Shown here one piece after another: positions 29,473 through 39,152 of a stretch of DNA of 64,000 nt (the stretch's first letter is position 1; every line of letters begins with the position of its first letter). A program made the position numbers and the translations under genes. The notes below the pieces were generated by a model, which saw only the letters and a program-made list of their open reading frames with translations, ran no database searches and was not told the origin of the DNA. Origin of the DNA: Tritrichomonas foetus (lineage: Eukaryota > Parabasalia > Tritrichomonadida > Tritrichomonadidae); the NCBI GenBank assembly GCA_001839685.1, contig MLAK01000493.1, positions 1 through 64,000 on the forward strand. The letters are read 5' to 3'.

Positions 29473-31071
29473 ATGACAAACAAAGGCAGCGATATCAAAA
29501 TCATTAAAAAATTAGGCGAAGGATCGTTTGCCGACGTATTTCTCGGAAAGTCCACTCAAACGGGCGAAATGTTTGCAATTAAAAGGCTTAAGAAGAGATA
29601 TCGAACAGTCGACGAAGTCAATCATTTACCCGAAATTTATTCGCTTCGAACACTCCAAGGACATCCAAATATCATCAAACTTCTAAACATCTCGTATGAC
29701 GGCTCGAACGGCTATGTATCCTTATTTTTCGAATTGATGGAATTGAATCTCTACGAACTCATTATGGACCACAAAAAACCGTTTGATGAAAATACAGCTC
29801 TTATTCTCGTCTATCAAATTCTCAAAGGGATCGCTTTTGTTCATTCCAAAAATTTATTCCATCGCGACATCAAGCCAGAAAATTGTATGGTTGACAAGAA
29901 AACCATGGTTTTAAAATTGTGTGATTTTGGATCAACCCGAAGCGAGAGTAATGCATCACCTTATACTGAATATATTTCAACACGTTGGTATCGAGCACCT
30001 GAGTGTATTCTAACATCAGGATCATACGGCTCAAAAGTTGATGAGTGGGCAGTCGGTTGTATCTTATATGAATTAATGACAGGTTTGCCACTTTTTCCAG
30101 GAAAACATGAAATCGATCAAATTGGTAGAATTCATAACATTATTGGAACTCCACCACGAAGATTAATTGATGAATTTAAAAGAAATCCTAACCCACAAAT
30201 AATGAACATGAATTTCAAAAGAATTCATCCAAAAGATTTCCAGAAAATTTTGCCAAGCGCAAATAAAGAAACAATTCAGCTTTTGAAAGGGCTATTAACT
30301 TACGATCCGAAAGAAAGAGTTTCTGCAGCAGAAGCACTGGAAATGCCGGCTTTTGCATTCATCAGAAGAATGGAAAATGAATGGTACAATATGAATAAAC
30401 CAGGCAATTTTCCAACATACTTTTTGGAGCATCAAACAGTTCAACCAAACCAACTTTATTCCTTCACCAGCAATCAATCAAATAGCACAAACCAAAATAA
30501 TCAAAACCAAATAGATAATAATTTTAAGGGTATCTTTTATGACAACAACAAAAATGATAATAATTATTATAATAGTAGTGATAATAGTATGAACAATAGT
30601 GGTAATTATGGGAATGGTAGTTATGGCATGAAGCAGAATGGTGAGAGCTCAGTGAATAAAGTTTATCAGAGTCCCGGTGCTGTTATAATAAACCATAGGT
30701 TTCCTGAACCAAAGCCAACAGTTTACCAAACAATGCATTACCATCCGCCCAAATCCAATTTATTTATATCACAGAAGCAGCCACAATTAAAAAGCGGGAA
30801 ATTTGCACAAACACAGAAATTGGCACCAACTTATCAGTCTTACATTGGGAGCAAAAATGCATTGGATCCAGAATTGATTGAGGCGAGAATGAGGGCAGCA
30901 CAAAGGATCATAGAATACAACAAAAAGGCCAAGTATCCACGTCCAAATCTACCACTAAAAGTAAACCCTGTTACCAAGAAATATGAAATCGGCCATAATA
31001 AAATAAATGCAGGTTTCCAAAAACCGAGGCTGGATTTGGTGCAGCCAAGGCTTCCAAAGATTGTAATATAA
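29473..31071 (+). CDS. MOK: MOK-type (RAGE) MAPK-related protein kinase
   Basis: The 532-aa product has a kinase domain (about 8-290) with GEGSFADVF, K37, HRDIKPEN (D132), DFG (D151) and an activation loop PYTEYISTRWYRAPEC with a MAPK-like TEY (165-167). The sequence around the loop and the ELMELNLYELI helix are typical of MOK, in the MAK/ICK/MOK group that controls cilium length and intraflagellar transport. An Asn/Gln/Tyr-rich low-complexity tail follows (about 330-400), then a basic region to the end. The predicted frame can start at a GTG at 29452; the ATG at 29473 is preferred because an initiator-like TCAATTT has its A 10 nt upstream. A flagellar role is inferred from the family. Confidence 0.92.
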   Translation: MTNKGSDIKIIKKLGEGSFADVFLGKSTQTGEMFAIKRLKKRYRTVDEVNHLPEIYSLRTLQGHPNIIKLLNISYDGSNGYVSLFFELMELNLYELIMDHKKPFDENTALILVYQILKGIAFVHSKNLFHRDIKPENCMVDKKTMVLKLCDFGSTRSESNASPYTEYISTRWYRAPECILTSGSYGSKVDEWAVGCILYELMTGLPLFPGKHEIDQIGRIHNIIGTPPRRLIDEFKRNPNPQIMNMNFKRIHPKDFQKILPSANKETIQLLKGLLTYDPKERVSAAEALEMPAFAFIRRMENEWYNMNKPGNFPTYFLEHQTVQPNQLYSFTSNQSNSTNQNNQNQIDNNFKGIFYDNNKNDNNYYNSSDNSMNNSGNYGNGSYGMKQNGESSVNKVYQSPGAVIINHRFPEPKPTVYQTMHYHPPKSNLFISQKQPQLKSGKFAQTQKLAPTYQSYIGSKNALDPELIEARMRAAQRIIEYNKKAKYPRPNLPLKVNPVTKKYEIGHNKINAGFQKPRLDLVQPRLPKIVI

Positions 31072-31309
31072 GTGCGTTTTATTTGTTTGTTTTTTGTTTA
31101 TTCATGAATAAAATTATATACAAAATATTTTATTATTCGTAATATTTTTTATTTGAAGCTTTGTTCATGATGTCATGACATCCATTCCGAAACCATCACC
31201 AAAATAACTATTTTGTTGACAATGAATTCGTCAGAAAACTAAAAGCAATAAACAAGAAAGAACAGAAAACCGAAAATAATTGATATAAAATTGATAATGA
31301 TGAGAGCTT

Positions 31310-34297
31310 TTATTGCGGAGGCTTGGCCTCATCAGAAGCAGATTTGAACGATAAAGTTGTTGTCCTGTCTCCCTTTGGTACAACAATATTAAAATCGGCT
31401 GGAGGTCCAAATGGCGTCATCTTTTCTGAATCACTAAGGTTCGTTTTTTCAGTTCCAACTTTTGCCATCAAATTGATTGGAATTGTAATATCTCTCTTCT
31501 TTTGGTTTTGAGCTTTCTCTTGTGCACGAAATTCTTCTTTAATTTCGTTTAGTTTCTTAGCAAAGAGTGCTTCACTTTCGTCGATTTCTTCATCAGACGA
31601 ACTATCTTCTGATGATGATGCTTTGTAGCTTGTTGATCGTGATGGCACTTGAGATGGTGCTTGATTTATTGCGAATGGTGAAGTAGTAAAGAATCTGATT
31701 TGTTTAACAGTACTACGTAAAAATTCATCTTGTATTGTTTCATATCTTCTTGTTCCATCAATATTAAAGAATTCAAGCTTATCAAGAAGATCACTAATTT
31801 CGAACGCTGTTTGTGGTGGGACTGGAGAACGAATGAGACAGAATAATTGAAGATGTAATAAAATATTTGAGAACGATTGAACTAAATGTGAATCGTAATT
31901 ATTATTATGGTTCATATTCATTTTTTGTTGTTGCTGCTGCTGAGGTGATTGTACAGGAGTTTGTTGTTGATTATCATGTGGTTTTTGACAATGTTTCTTC
32001 AATGTTGGCATTAAACTATCAATCATTTCGCAAACAAGTCTAGCTTTAAAGAAATCAGACATTTTCAATGGACATGTCCTTCCTTTAACTTGTATCATAT
32101 AATTGCTTGGATTTGGCATCTTTAAACTTAATATCAAAAGAGCAGTTTGAATACAAATTAAATAGTTGATAAGGTTTTGGTTGGCTAATTCAGCAAGGAA
32201 ACGAACTTCTAAGATTTGTCTTTGACGATATGAAAAACTATCTCTTTCAATTCCTCTTCGAATTCGTTCAAGAAGGATATCAACAAGAGATTGACCAAAT
32301 TCATAATGCGTCTTTGCAATATCTGCAACTAATGCAGCCAATGAAGGAAGTTGATAAATACCAAAGCTAGTTAGATCCAAAATCTGTGTGATTATATAAT
32401 TTGGTGTAACTCCTGTCACTTCGCTTTGTTGCCACATTTTATCAAGCACTTTTTTGGTATTCTTAATGTAGTTTTTATGATTAGTTGATTGAAGAACATG
32501 TTGTGCATAAGCTTGGTACTTGTTGATTGTAGGAACTGGAATAGATGGGCCATTTGCATCTTCTGGTTCGAATAAAGCAATAACTTGATTGATCAAAACG
32601 TAAATATGTGGTTGATAAACATCTTTTTCTTTTAATTCTTTCATTCGATTAATTGCATGACTCATACTGATTCTGGTCTGATCACAAAATCCATCAAGGA
32701 ATTTTCCTGCTGTTAAAATAAGGGTGCAGGCCATATCAATTGTTCTTCCATAAAAGTGATTCAATGAAAAAGTAAGACATGAGAAGTATGATTCAATGCC
32801 AATCTTGAATTGTGCAAGTTCGGAAATATATCTAGCAATGTGAAGCTTTGGTTGGAATGAATTCATACTTTGGGATTTATTTTGTGCATTTACGAAACTT
32901 ATATACGCTGATTCAAGTTCTTTAGATATATCGTTTCCAATATCAGGATATTTTTGTGATACATTGGCAACAAATCTAGCATAAAATGGTGTTTGATTGA
33001 TACTATTTCGAGAAATATGTGAAATTTGGGAAACAAGTTGTTGTCTTATTTCTGGTTTCGAATTATCATCAATTGTTAGATAGTATAAGCTTAAAATATC
33101 AACACGACCTACATTTGGTGCATGATCCAATTCTTTTCTAATTCCAGCTGGATCCAGATTCAATTTCTGAGTAATTATTGTATCCAAAGTGACCAAATTA
33201 GAGTAGAAATCAGAAGTTGCTTGTGCAGGCTTGGCTGCTGGTTCAGCTGTTTGAATACTAGCCCAAATTCTTTTTGGAATTAAAACTTTTCCTTCAGTGG
33301 TGGAAACTTCGACCATTTCTTCATCGTTCTTCCAGAATTCTTCAGGTGGCTTATTCATAATAAAGCCATAGTGCTTGGCCATTACTAAAAGTGAGTCATA
33401 TTCTTCTTTGCACTTTTTGGCAAGTTCATCGGGACGGGTATTAAATTTACCAACTTTTATAAAGAGAAGGTAGGATTCTTCGCGTGCTTTCATTCCTTCA
33501 TCAGCTTTCTTTTTAAGTTCTTCAATGATTGTTGAATAATATTTGGCAACTGGTGCACGTAAATTAGGTGCTACACATTCTTTTGGTGGAAAAACCGGGT
33601 CCATAAGTGAATTCGGGCCTCTGTTCACACCAAAAAGATCAGCTCCACAATATGAAAAAATTCTCCACAAATATGCATCATTTTCAAATTTGAGGGATCC
33701 TAAATCATCACCAATCAGTTTAGATAAAATTTGAACAAGAATGTTAGATTTTTCATACATTCGAACAATCAGAAGATCAGCATAAACACATAATATTATT
33801 CTTCGACGATTTGCTGTAGTTTCGGCCTTTTTGATTTGGTCATGGATTTGCTCCTGAAGGAGTTCACCAAATTCCGGATACTGTTGATGTAAAATTGAGC
33901 TGACACGAACAAATGCTGGAATATCGTCCATTTTGATTTTCGCTTTAATAAGATTAGCAACGGTTTCTTGAAGGAAATGCGCTAAATTACATTCGTTAAT
34001 CGAAGCGACAATTGAATCGACGTTGGAGCTGTCAAGGAAGGATAATTTGGAATAGCAAGATTTGACTTTTTTCAGGAGATTGCTGACGTTACTAACTCCA
34101 CCACCACCACCTTTCTTGGATGAGCTGGTTCCTGAACCTCCAAAATCGTCAAAAAAGTCGTCATCATCTTTCTTGCGATGGCGTTCATCGTAAACTCTTT
34201 GATTGTCTGCCCGAAGTTGTCGATATAGTTCAGCCCTTTTCTTGCGGAAAGCTATTTCTTCTTCAGAACGAACAAATTCGTTAGGTTGGTCTGTCAT
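31310..34297 (-). CDS. UPF2: UPF2 (NMD2) nonsense-mediated decay factor
   Basis: The 995-aa product has three MIF4G-like domains. The first is at about 70-290 (NLAHFLQETVANLIKAKIKM). The second is at about 395-580 (TPFYARFVANVSQKYPDI and RTIDMACTLILTAGKFL, very like UPF2). The third is at about 590-790 (GQSLVDILLERIRRGIE). A Gln/Asn-rich insertion lies after the third domain (about 800-825). Next come an acidic Ser/Asp/Glu patch and KKRDITIPINLM, a possible UPF1-binding strand. UPF2 bridges UPF1 and UPF3 in mRNA surveillance. The start is the first ATG. It is divergent from the PAP2 gene across 282 bp. Confidence 0.92.
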   Translation of the reverse strand: MTDQPNEFVRSEEEIAFRKKRAELYRQLRADNQRVYDERHRKKDDDDFFDDFGGSGTSSSKKGGGGGVSNVSNLLKKVKSCYSKLSFLDSSNVDSIVASINECNLAHFLQETVANLIKAKIKMDDIPAFVRVSSILHQQYPEFGELLQEQIHDQIKKAETTANRRRIILCVYADLLIVRMYEKSNILVQILSKLIGDDLGSLKFENDAYLWRIFSYCGADLFGVNRGPNSLMDPVFPPKECVAPNLRAPVAKYYSTIIEELKKKADEGMKAREESYLLFIKVGKFNTRPDELAKKCKEEYDSLLVMAKHYGFIMNKPPEEFWKNDEEMVEVSTTEGKVLIPKRIWASIQTAEPAAKPAQATSDFYSNLVTLDTIITQKLNLDPAGIRKELDHAPNVGRVDILSLYYLTIDDNSKPEIRQQLVSQISHISRNSINQTPFYARFVANVSQKYPDIGNDISKELESAYISFVNAQNKSQSMNSFQPKLHIARYISELAQFKIGIESYFSCLTFSLNHFYGRTIDMACTLILTAGKFLDGFCDQTRISMSHAINRMKELKEKDVYQPHIYVLINQVIALFEPEDANGPSIPVPTINKYQAYAQHVLQSTNHKNYIKNTKKVLDKMWQQSEVTGVTPNYIITQILDLTSFGIYQLPSLAALVADIAKTHYEFGQSLVDILLERIRRGIERDSFSYRQRQILEVRFLAELANQNLINYLICIQTALLILSLKMPNPSNYMIQVKGRTCPLKMSDFFKARLVCEMIDSLMPTLKKHCQKPHDNQQQTPVQSPQQQQQQKMNMNHNNNYDSHLVQSFSNILLHLQLFCLIRSPVPPQTAFEISDLLDKLEFFNIDGTRRYETIQDEFLRSTVKQIRFFTTSPFAINQAPSQVPSRSTSYKASSSEDSSSDEEIDESEALFAKKLNEIKEEFRAQEKAQNQKKRDITIPINLMAKVGTEKTNLSDSEKMTPFGPPADFNIVVPKGDRTTTLSFKSASDEAKPPQ

Positions 34298-34579
34298 TAA
34301 ATTTTCACCTTTTTTGATGTAAACTCATACAAAAAAGAAATTTCACATTCCTCTTCAGAATAGTTTATCTACCTGGTAAAAATTGACCTTCCCAATTCCC
34401 GATTGAAAATTAGCTATTTTTTCATTGTTTATATAGTCACTCACTCAGAAATACACAACCATATATAAATAATAAAAAAAGTTTGATTATATAAATTCTT
34501 TATGATGAGTAATATTTAATATAAAAACTGTTATTTCACCTTAAACGAAAATGATTCAAAAAGTTACCATTAAGTGTGA

Positions 34580-35362
34580 ATGGGTGGCGAATCGGGGATC
34601 GAATCACAAGAACCTCGTAACAAAAAAAAATTTAATTGGTTGGCATTAATTGACCCTTTCAACATTATACCAGCAGTCATTTCTATCGCATTATGGACAG
34701 GAAGCACTTTTATCAAAGTTAGCCCATTATTCGTTCCGCCAGGCGATTCTCAGTCAATGTTTCCCAAAGCCCATAAAAATACAGTTGAAAACTCGTGGGT
34801 CCTCATTTATAACATTGTCATGCCTTTCATTATTGTTATTATTTTCTATTTTCTCAGTTTTAAATTTCCAACTCACATCAACAAAATTTCACCTCTAACC
34901 GTTATGTGGTGTGCCATAACGTGTGTCTGCATGACTGGTTTTTTCACAAACGTCATGAAAAAGTATGTTGGCAGGCCAAGGCCTGACATGTACGCTTGGT
35001 GTGGGAGCGAAAATGCGACATATGAAACATGCACTTCTATCAAACAATCGAAACGTGAGGGTGAATTTTTAAGTTGGCCTTCTGGTCATTCATCAAATGC
35101 CATGTCTGGAGGAATGTTTATTGCTCTCTTAATTCAGAAAGTTGTGAAGACGCGCCAATTATGGGTTACACTTATTGCATCACTTCCGATTCTCGGCGCC
35201 GTCTTTGTTGCCTGTTCCAGAATTCGCGACCATCGCCACCACCCAGATGATGTTCTCGCTGGAATGCTGCTCGGTGGTGTAATAACAGTCCTATTTTGGT
35301 GGCGTGCAGAGAAAATAATGTTCCCGAAGGAGTGGCCTGGAAATCAACCTTTTAGAGTTTAA
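34580..35362 (+). CDS. PAP2-family lipid phosphate phosphatase
   Basis: The 260-aa protein has about six membrane helices and the three PAP2 phosphatase motifs: KKYVGRPRP (127-135), PSGH (167-170) and SRIRDHRHHPDD (213-224). It has the size and layout of DPP1/LPP-type enzymes that dephosphorylate phosphatidic acid, lysophosphatidic acid or related lipid phosphates at a membrane surface. The N-terminus is short, polar and basic, with no signal peptide. The ATG at 34580 is chosen because the domain begins soon after it; an upstream ATG near 34550 is in another frame. A perfect ACCATATATAAAT lies 110 bp upstream. Confidence 0.93.
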   Translation: MGGESGIESQEPRNKKKFNWLALIDPFNIIPAVISIALWTGSTFIKVSPLFVPPGDSQSMFPKAHKNTVENSWVLIYNIVMPFIIVIIFYFLSFKFPTHINKISPLTVMWCAITCVCMTGFFTNVMKKYVGRPRPDMYAWCGSENATYETCTSIKQSKREGEFLSWPSGHSSNAMSGGMFIALLIQKVVKTRQLWVTLIASLPILGAVFVACSRIRDHRHHPDDVLAGMLLGGVITVLFWWRAEKIMFPKEWPGNQPFRV

Positions 35363-35595
35363 TACATGAATTATGATTAAATATTAAGTGTTTTTGGTGA
35401 TTTGAGATATTATTGGTTTTTGATTTATTTAATTTGCAATTAGTATTTATATTTTATTAGAAGAATAGGTTCTTTCCTGAAATATGTCACATGTGATAAT
35501 AAGTTATCAAAATTAAGCTAGAAAATGACAATGAAAAAAATATGTGCAACAAGTTATAAATTAATTGTTACATTTATTAAACATTTTTTTCCTTT

Positions 35596-37443
35596 TCATT
35601 TGATGGAAGAAGTCACTGCTTCAACTTTTCTAACCACTTTTGATCTATCTGATATTGGCATATTAATAGCATCCATAGCAGCGCTTGTTAAACTTGGTTT
35701 GTTGAAACTGACCCGAAGGTTGTTTGATTGCCTTTTCTTATTTTTCATTATAAGTTTCTTAACTTCTTCATCTTCATCAGAGTCATCGTCATCATCACTA
35801 TCAAGTTCATTTAATGATTTAATATCTATATCATCATCTTCTGATGAAAAATGAACTCTAGGTCTGGAGTTATTTTGGCTTCTATATGAATTTTGATATG
35901 AATTGGTTAATGAGCCAGTGAAGGAACGATTTTCGTATTCGTCATCATCATCATCACTCAGAAGCGAATTTTTGGCATTTGAAAATTCAGTTTCTTCTTC
36001 TTCTATTTCATCTATAGCGCTTGATGATTTATATATATCATTTGTCCGATTATGTGAGTTGCGCGAATAATTATATAGCTCTTCTTCTTCCTCCTCTTCA
36101 GCAAAATTGTTATTATAATTATACTGATATTTATTGCTGCTACTTGATAAGTCAAGTTCTACTGATCTTCGAGTAATATCATCATCGTCATCTTCATTAT
36201 TTTGATGAATACCAACATCATCTGAATCATTATTTAATAATGATGAATTATTTAGGCTTAAAGATATTTCATCATCAGTTTCATCTCGTTGATATCTGTC
36301 TTTAGACGTTGCTAAATCGTCTTTTTTAATTTCATTTAATGTTGATTTTAGTTCTGCTGAATTTGAAAGCGCTCTTCTTTTACCGTGTGTTGGTGATCCT
36401 TGTGATACAGGTTTAGCAGATGATCGTGGTGTGCGTGGACTGTAGGCACCTCTAATTGAGCCGAATTTAGGAATTGAAGATAATCCAGATTTCGAAAGTG
36501 ACAAGTCTTCAGATTCTGACAGTAGATAACTTTCTTGTCTTTTCTTTTCAGTAACAGCACTTGCATATCCAACAGCTTCATCAAGTTTAGTTTCAATGTT
36601 TTCAGTATCTCTTAAAAGACTCTGAATCCTTTCGTTTTTGGCTTGAATTTGTTTTTTCTTTTCTTCATAAAGTTTGGTCATTCGATTCAATTCTCTTGTG
36701 TTGGCTTCAATCTGTGATTCAATTTCAGCTATAACAGCTTCTTCACAATTGGCATCATTCACTTCAATTTGAAGTGATTTTAATTCTTGTCTTGACTGTT
36801 TCTGAAGTTTTAACAAACGCTTTTCTTCATCTTGAAGTTGTTGAATTTTCTTCTGTCGGGAATTAAGATCATTGTGTGCTTTTTCAAGTTTATTTTTAGC
36901 TGCTGTAGATTCCTCATTATATTGGGTGACTGTTTTTTGCAAGCTGGCAAGTTCCTTTTTAGCTTTTTTCAATCTTCCCAAAACTTCTTCATATTCAGCG
37001 TCTTCTCTGGCTTTCGAATCATCTGTCATAGCTCTTAACTTTGCAATCCTTTGCTCTTCTTCTGATAATGCCTGATGCTGCTTTTTGATGAGGGATAATT
37101 GTCCGTTGATGTCTGGCTTTTCTTCTGGTGTAATATTTATCTGATCAATGTTTTGAAGTTTTTGGAGGAGCTGGCGGAGCTCTTCTTCAGCTTTTTCTGA
37201 TGATTCGAAAAATGGAATCCGACTCAAATTTGCTTGAATGTAGTCATGATGACGAGACAGACCATCTTCTATTTGCATGAAATGTGATTCAATTGTTGGT
37301 GTTTGTGTTGGAGATTGATTCGTAAATGATGTTCGAACTTTTTTTCCTGATGATGTAGTCTCGTTAAATTTACTTTTGGAGGATTTGTGCTCTTGATGTT
37401 GCTGATATTGATCACTGGTATCGCTTTTTTGGCGTAGTTTCAT
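35596..37443 (-). CDS. Large coiled-coil protein with acidic Ser-rich tail
   Basis: The 615-aa product has a Ser/Thr/Gln-rich basic head (about 1-50), a long coiled coil (about 80-295, with heptad-like Leu/Lys/Glu repeats such as EEQRIAKLRAMTDDSKARED) and a low-complexity tail dominated by Ser, Asp, Glu and Asn (about 370-580). The last 45 residues are again basic (KKLIMKNKKRQ). There is no enzymatic motif. It may be a structural or trafficking scaffold, but no family is recognisable. The start is the first ATG. It converges with the PAP2 gene. Confidence 0.8.
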   Translation of the reverse strand: MKLRQKSDTSDQYQQHQEHKSSKSKFNETTSSGKKVRTSFTNQSPTQTPTIESHFMQIEDGLSRHHDYIQANLSRIPFFESSEKAEEELRQLLQKLQNIDQINITPEEKPDINGQLSLIKKQHQALSEEEQRIAKLRAMTDDSKAREDAEYEEVLGRLKKAKKELASLQKTVTQYNEESTAAKNKLEKAHNDLNSRQKKIQQLQDEEKRLLKLQKQSRQELKSLQIEVNDANCEEAVIAEIESQIEANTRELNRMTKLYEEKKKQIQAKNERIQSLLRDTENIETKLDEAVGYASAVTEKKRQESYLLSESEDLSLSKSGLSSIPKFGSIRGAYSPRTPRSSAKPVSQGSPTHGKRRALSNSAELKSTLNEIKKDDLATSKDRYQRDETDDEISLSLNNSSLLNNDSDDVGIHQNNEDDDDDITRRSVELDLSSSSNKYQYNYNNNFAEEEEEEELYNYSRNSHNRTNDIYKSSSAIDEIEEEETEFSNAKNSLLSDDDDDEYENRSFTGSLTNSYQNSYRSQNNSRPRVHFSSEDDDIDIKSLNELDSDDDDDSDEDEEVKKLIMKNKKRQSNNLRVSFNKPSLTSAAMDAINMPISDRSKVVRKVEAVTSSIK

Positions 37444-37781
37444 TCCAAATTTTGAGAAATTTTATACAATCCTAAAGACGTTAACATCTTGAAAGAAAGA
37501 GCAGCAAATATATTTTTTGAATTATATGACCAAATAATAACAGAATATAATAATTTCTCCAGTTTCATTTACAATAAACTTTTTCCGTATTTATATGTTC
37601 TCATATTCAGAATTCCAGACCAGATAATCACAGAAAAAAACATTTATTGAGAATTTTTCATTTTTATCATGAAGACTTCCAGAAATCAAGCAATGATATA
37701 TAAATGAATAAAAAACTATGCTATTTCAGAGATTCAGCAGTTCTCCAGAAGTAATAATAAAAAGGTCTAAAATACATTTTA
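37444..37781. other. AT-rich intergenic region
   Basis: Nothing beyond AT-rich sequence is seen between the start of the coiled-coil gene and the end of the small gene to its right. Confidence 0.4.
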
Positions 37782-38000
37782 TTAATCCGTGGATTTCTTT
37801 GGTGGCCCATTTTCATCACCTTCTATGGGCTTATTTAAGTGATTAAGAATTGTGTCTCTCGCTTTAATCAAAGTATCAATATCAAAAACATGATCGCTAT
37901 CTAATATTGCTTTTTTCCCCTCTAAAGCGAGTTGAATTATTAGGTAGTTAGCAAGTGATTGAAGATAGTCTATTTCACCTCTTTTCCCATGGGTGTCCAT
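37782..38000 (-). CDS. Small protein, possible CENP-X (MHF2)-like histone fold
   Basis: From the first ATG (38000) the product has 72 residues. Its core, YLQSLANYLIIQLALEGKKA, then FDIDTLIKARDTILNHL, follows the helix pattern of the CENP-X histone fold: a long central helix, a short loop, then a V/I-D-x-x-x-L last helix. The frame is also open upstream to 38042 and there encodes LVNKYISSNCHKIK, which matches the expected first helix, but it has only a TTG before an in-frame TGA. The true start may be a non-ATG codon, or an upstream exon may be missing. CENP-X pairs with CENP-S in centromeres and the Fanconi/MHF complex. The match is by eye only. HUS1 starts on the other strand about 230 bp away. 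Confidence 0.5.
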   Translation of the reverse strand: MDTHGKRGEIDYLQSLANYLIIQLALEGKKAILDSDHVFDIDTLIKARDTILNHLNKPIEGDENGPPKKSTD

Positions 38001-38232
38001 CTTTATTTTGTGACAATTTGAGGAAATGTACTTGTTGACCAAATATCAAATGAAATCGATCTTACTTTTTCAATACTTATATAGTCGAAAATTTAAAAAT
38101 AAAGACCATATATCTATGAAAAAAGCTCATTCACGAATTTATATTTGGTTAACAATATCAATGAAAATTTGGTTAACATATGTCAAAATATTTTCAGAAA
38201 AATAAGATTTTGAAGGAAGTTCACTTTCTTAA

Positions 38233-39066
38233 ATGCGACTAAATGCCGAAGTTACTTCCGACCTCCTTGCTAAAATCGCTGCCATTCTAAGGTCATATTC
38301 AAAAGACGATATAGTTCTCCACTTTTCAGAAAACTCTCTTTCTTTCTGCATCCCAATGGACAATTCACTCGGGATTTGGGCTGGATGTGAAACAAACGGC
38401 TGCTTCAACAAATACTGCGTTACTTCAAAACAAGATAACACAATTTCAATGAAGGTTGAGGCATCCCAATTAGCTCAAGCTTTGACAATGGAACATACTT
38501 CATCAATTCGAATTATTCTTTCCCAAACAAACAATTTCGTATTTTTACAGTTTACCCATCGAAGCCTTGACGCTTTAAAGCAACTCGAGCATAAAGTGCC
38601 AGTATTGATAATGACTCCGCAGGCTGTCCAGCACTTTGCTGAGCCAGAATGGGAGCCACCAACAATGATGGCAAAATTACCGCCAATTAAATCCGTTTCT
38701 TCGTGGTGCGCAAACGCAAATAATATTAATAAGTATTTGACAATATCAATCATCAGAAATGTTGATAGCGGCCAGTACGAAGTTGGATTTAGGGTGGAAA
38801 GTGATACACATATGGTGAGCGTGTACACAAGATTTCCAGAAATGAGCCCACCTGATAACACCAGCCAATCTATTGAAGACACAGATTTGGTTGAATGTGA
38901 TGTTACAGTCGATCTGAAAAAATTCATAAAAATATTGAAAGTGCAGGCACTTCAGCCAACTGTAGCAATTTTATACATCTATGACAAAAAATTTATTCGC
39001 CTTCATTTTGCAACATCAACATCAATGCTTCAAATGACATATGTACTTTCTGGGATCTCCCACTAA
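38233..39066 (+). CDS. HUS1: HUS1, subunit of the 9-1-1 checkpoint clamp
   Basis: The 277-aa product has the length and pattern of HUS1: MRLNAEVTSDLLAKIAAILR at the start, LGIWAGCETNGCFNKY near residue 45, a HKVPVLIMTPQAVQHFAEPEW linker word near 117-137, and an ending RLHFATSTSMLQMTYVLSGI like the HUS1 C-terminus. HUS1 forms the RAD9-RAD1-HUS1 sliding clamp, which is loaded at damaged DNA to activate ATR. It is PCNA-like in fold, but its conserved words match HUS1 rather than PCNA. An initiator-like TCACTTT at 38221-38227 puts transcription 10 nt before the ATG, and ACCATATATCTAT lies 128 bp upstream. Confidence 0.88.
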   Translation: MRLNAEVTSDLLAKIAAILRSYSKDDIVLHFSENSLSFCIPMDNSLGIWAGCETNGCFNKYCVTSKQDNTISMKVEASQLAQALTMEHTSSIRIILSQTNNFVFLQFTHRSLDALKQLEHKVPVLIMTPQAVQHFAEPEWEPPTMMAKLPPIKSVSSWCANANNINKYLTISIIRNVDSGQYEVGFRVESDTHMVSVYTRFPEMSPPDNTSQSIEDTDLVECDVTVDLKKFIKILKVQALQPTVAILYIYDKKFIRLHFATSTSMLQMTYVLSGISH

Positions 39067-39152
39067 ATGTTATTTAATAAACTTTTCTTTAATACTACAA
39101 CCATTTTTAGTTTGTTTATATTTCTGTTTTTAGTGATTAATGATCATAATTT

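Noticed and set aside
38233..39066. PCNA as the identity of the clamp protein
   Set aside because: The fold is PCNA-like but the conserved words at the start, at GIWAGCE, at the HKVPV linker and at the C-terminus are those of HUS1.
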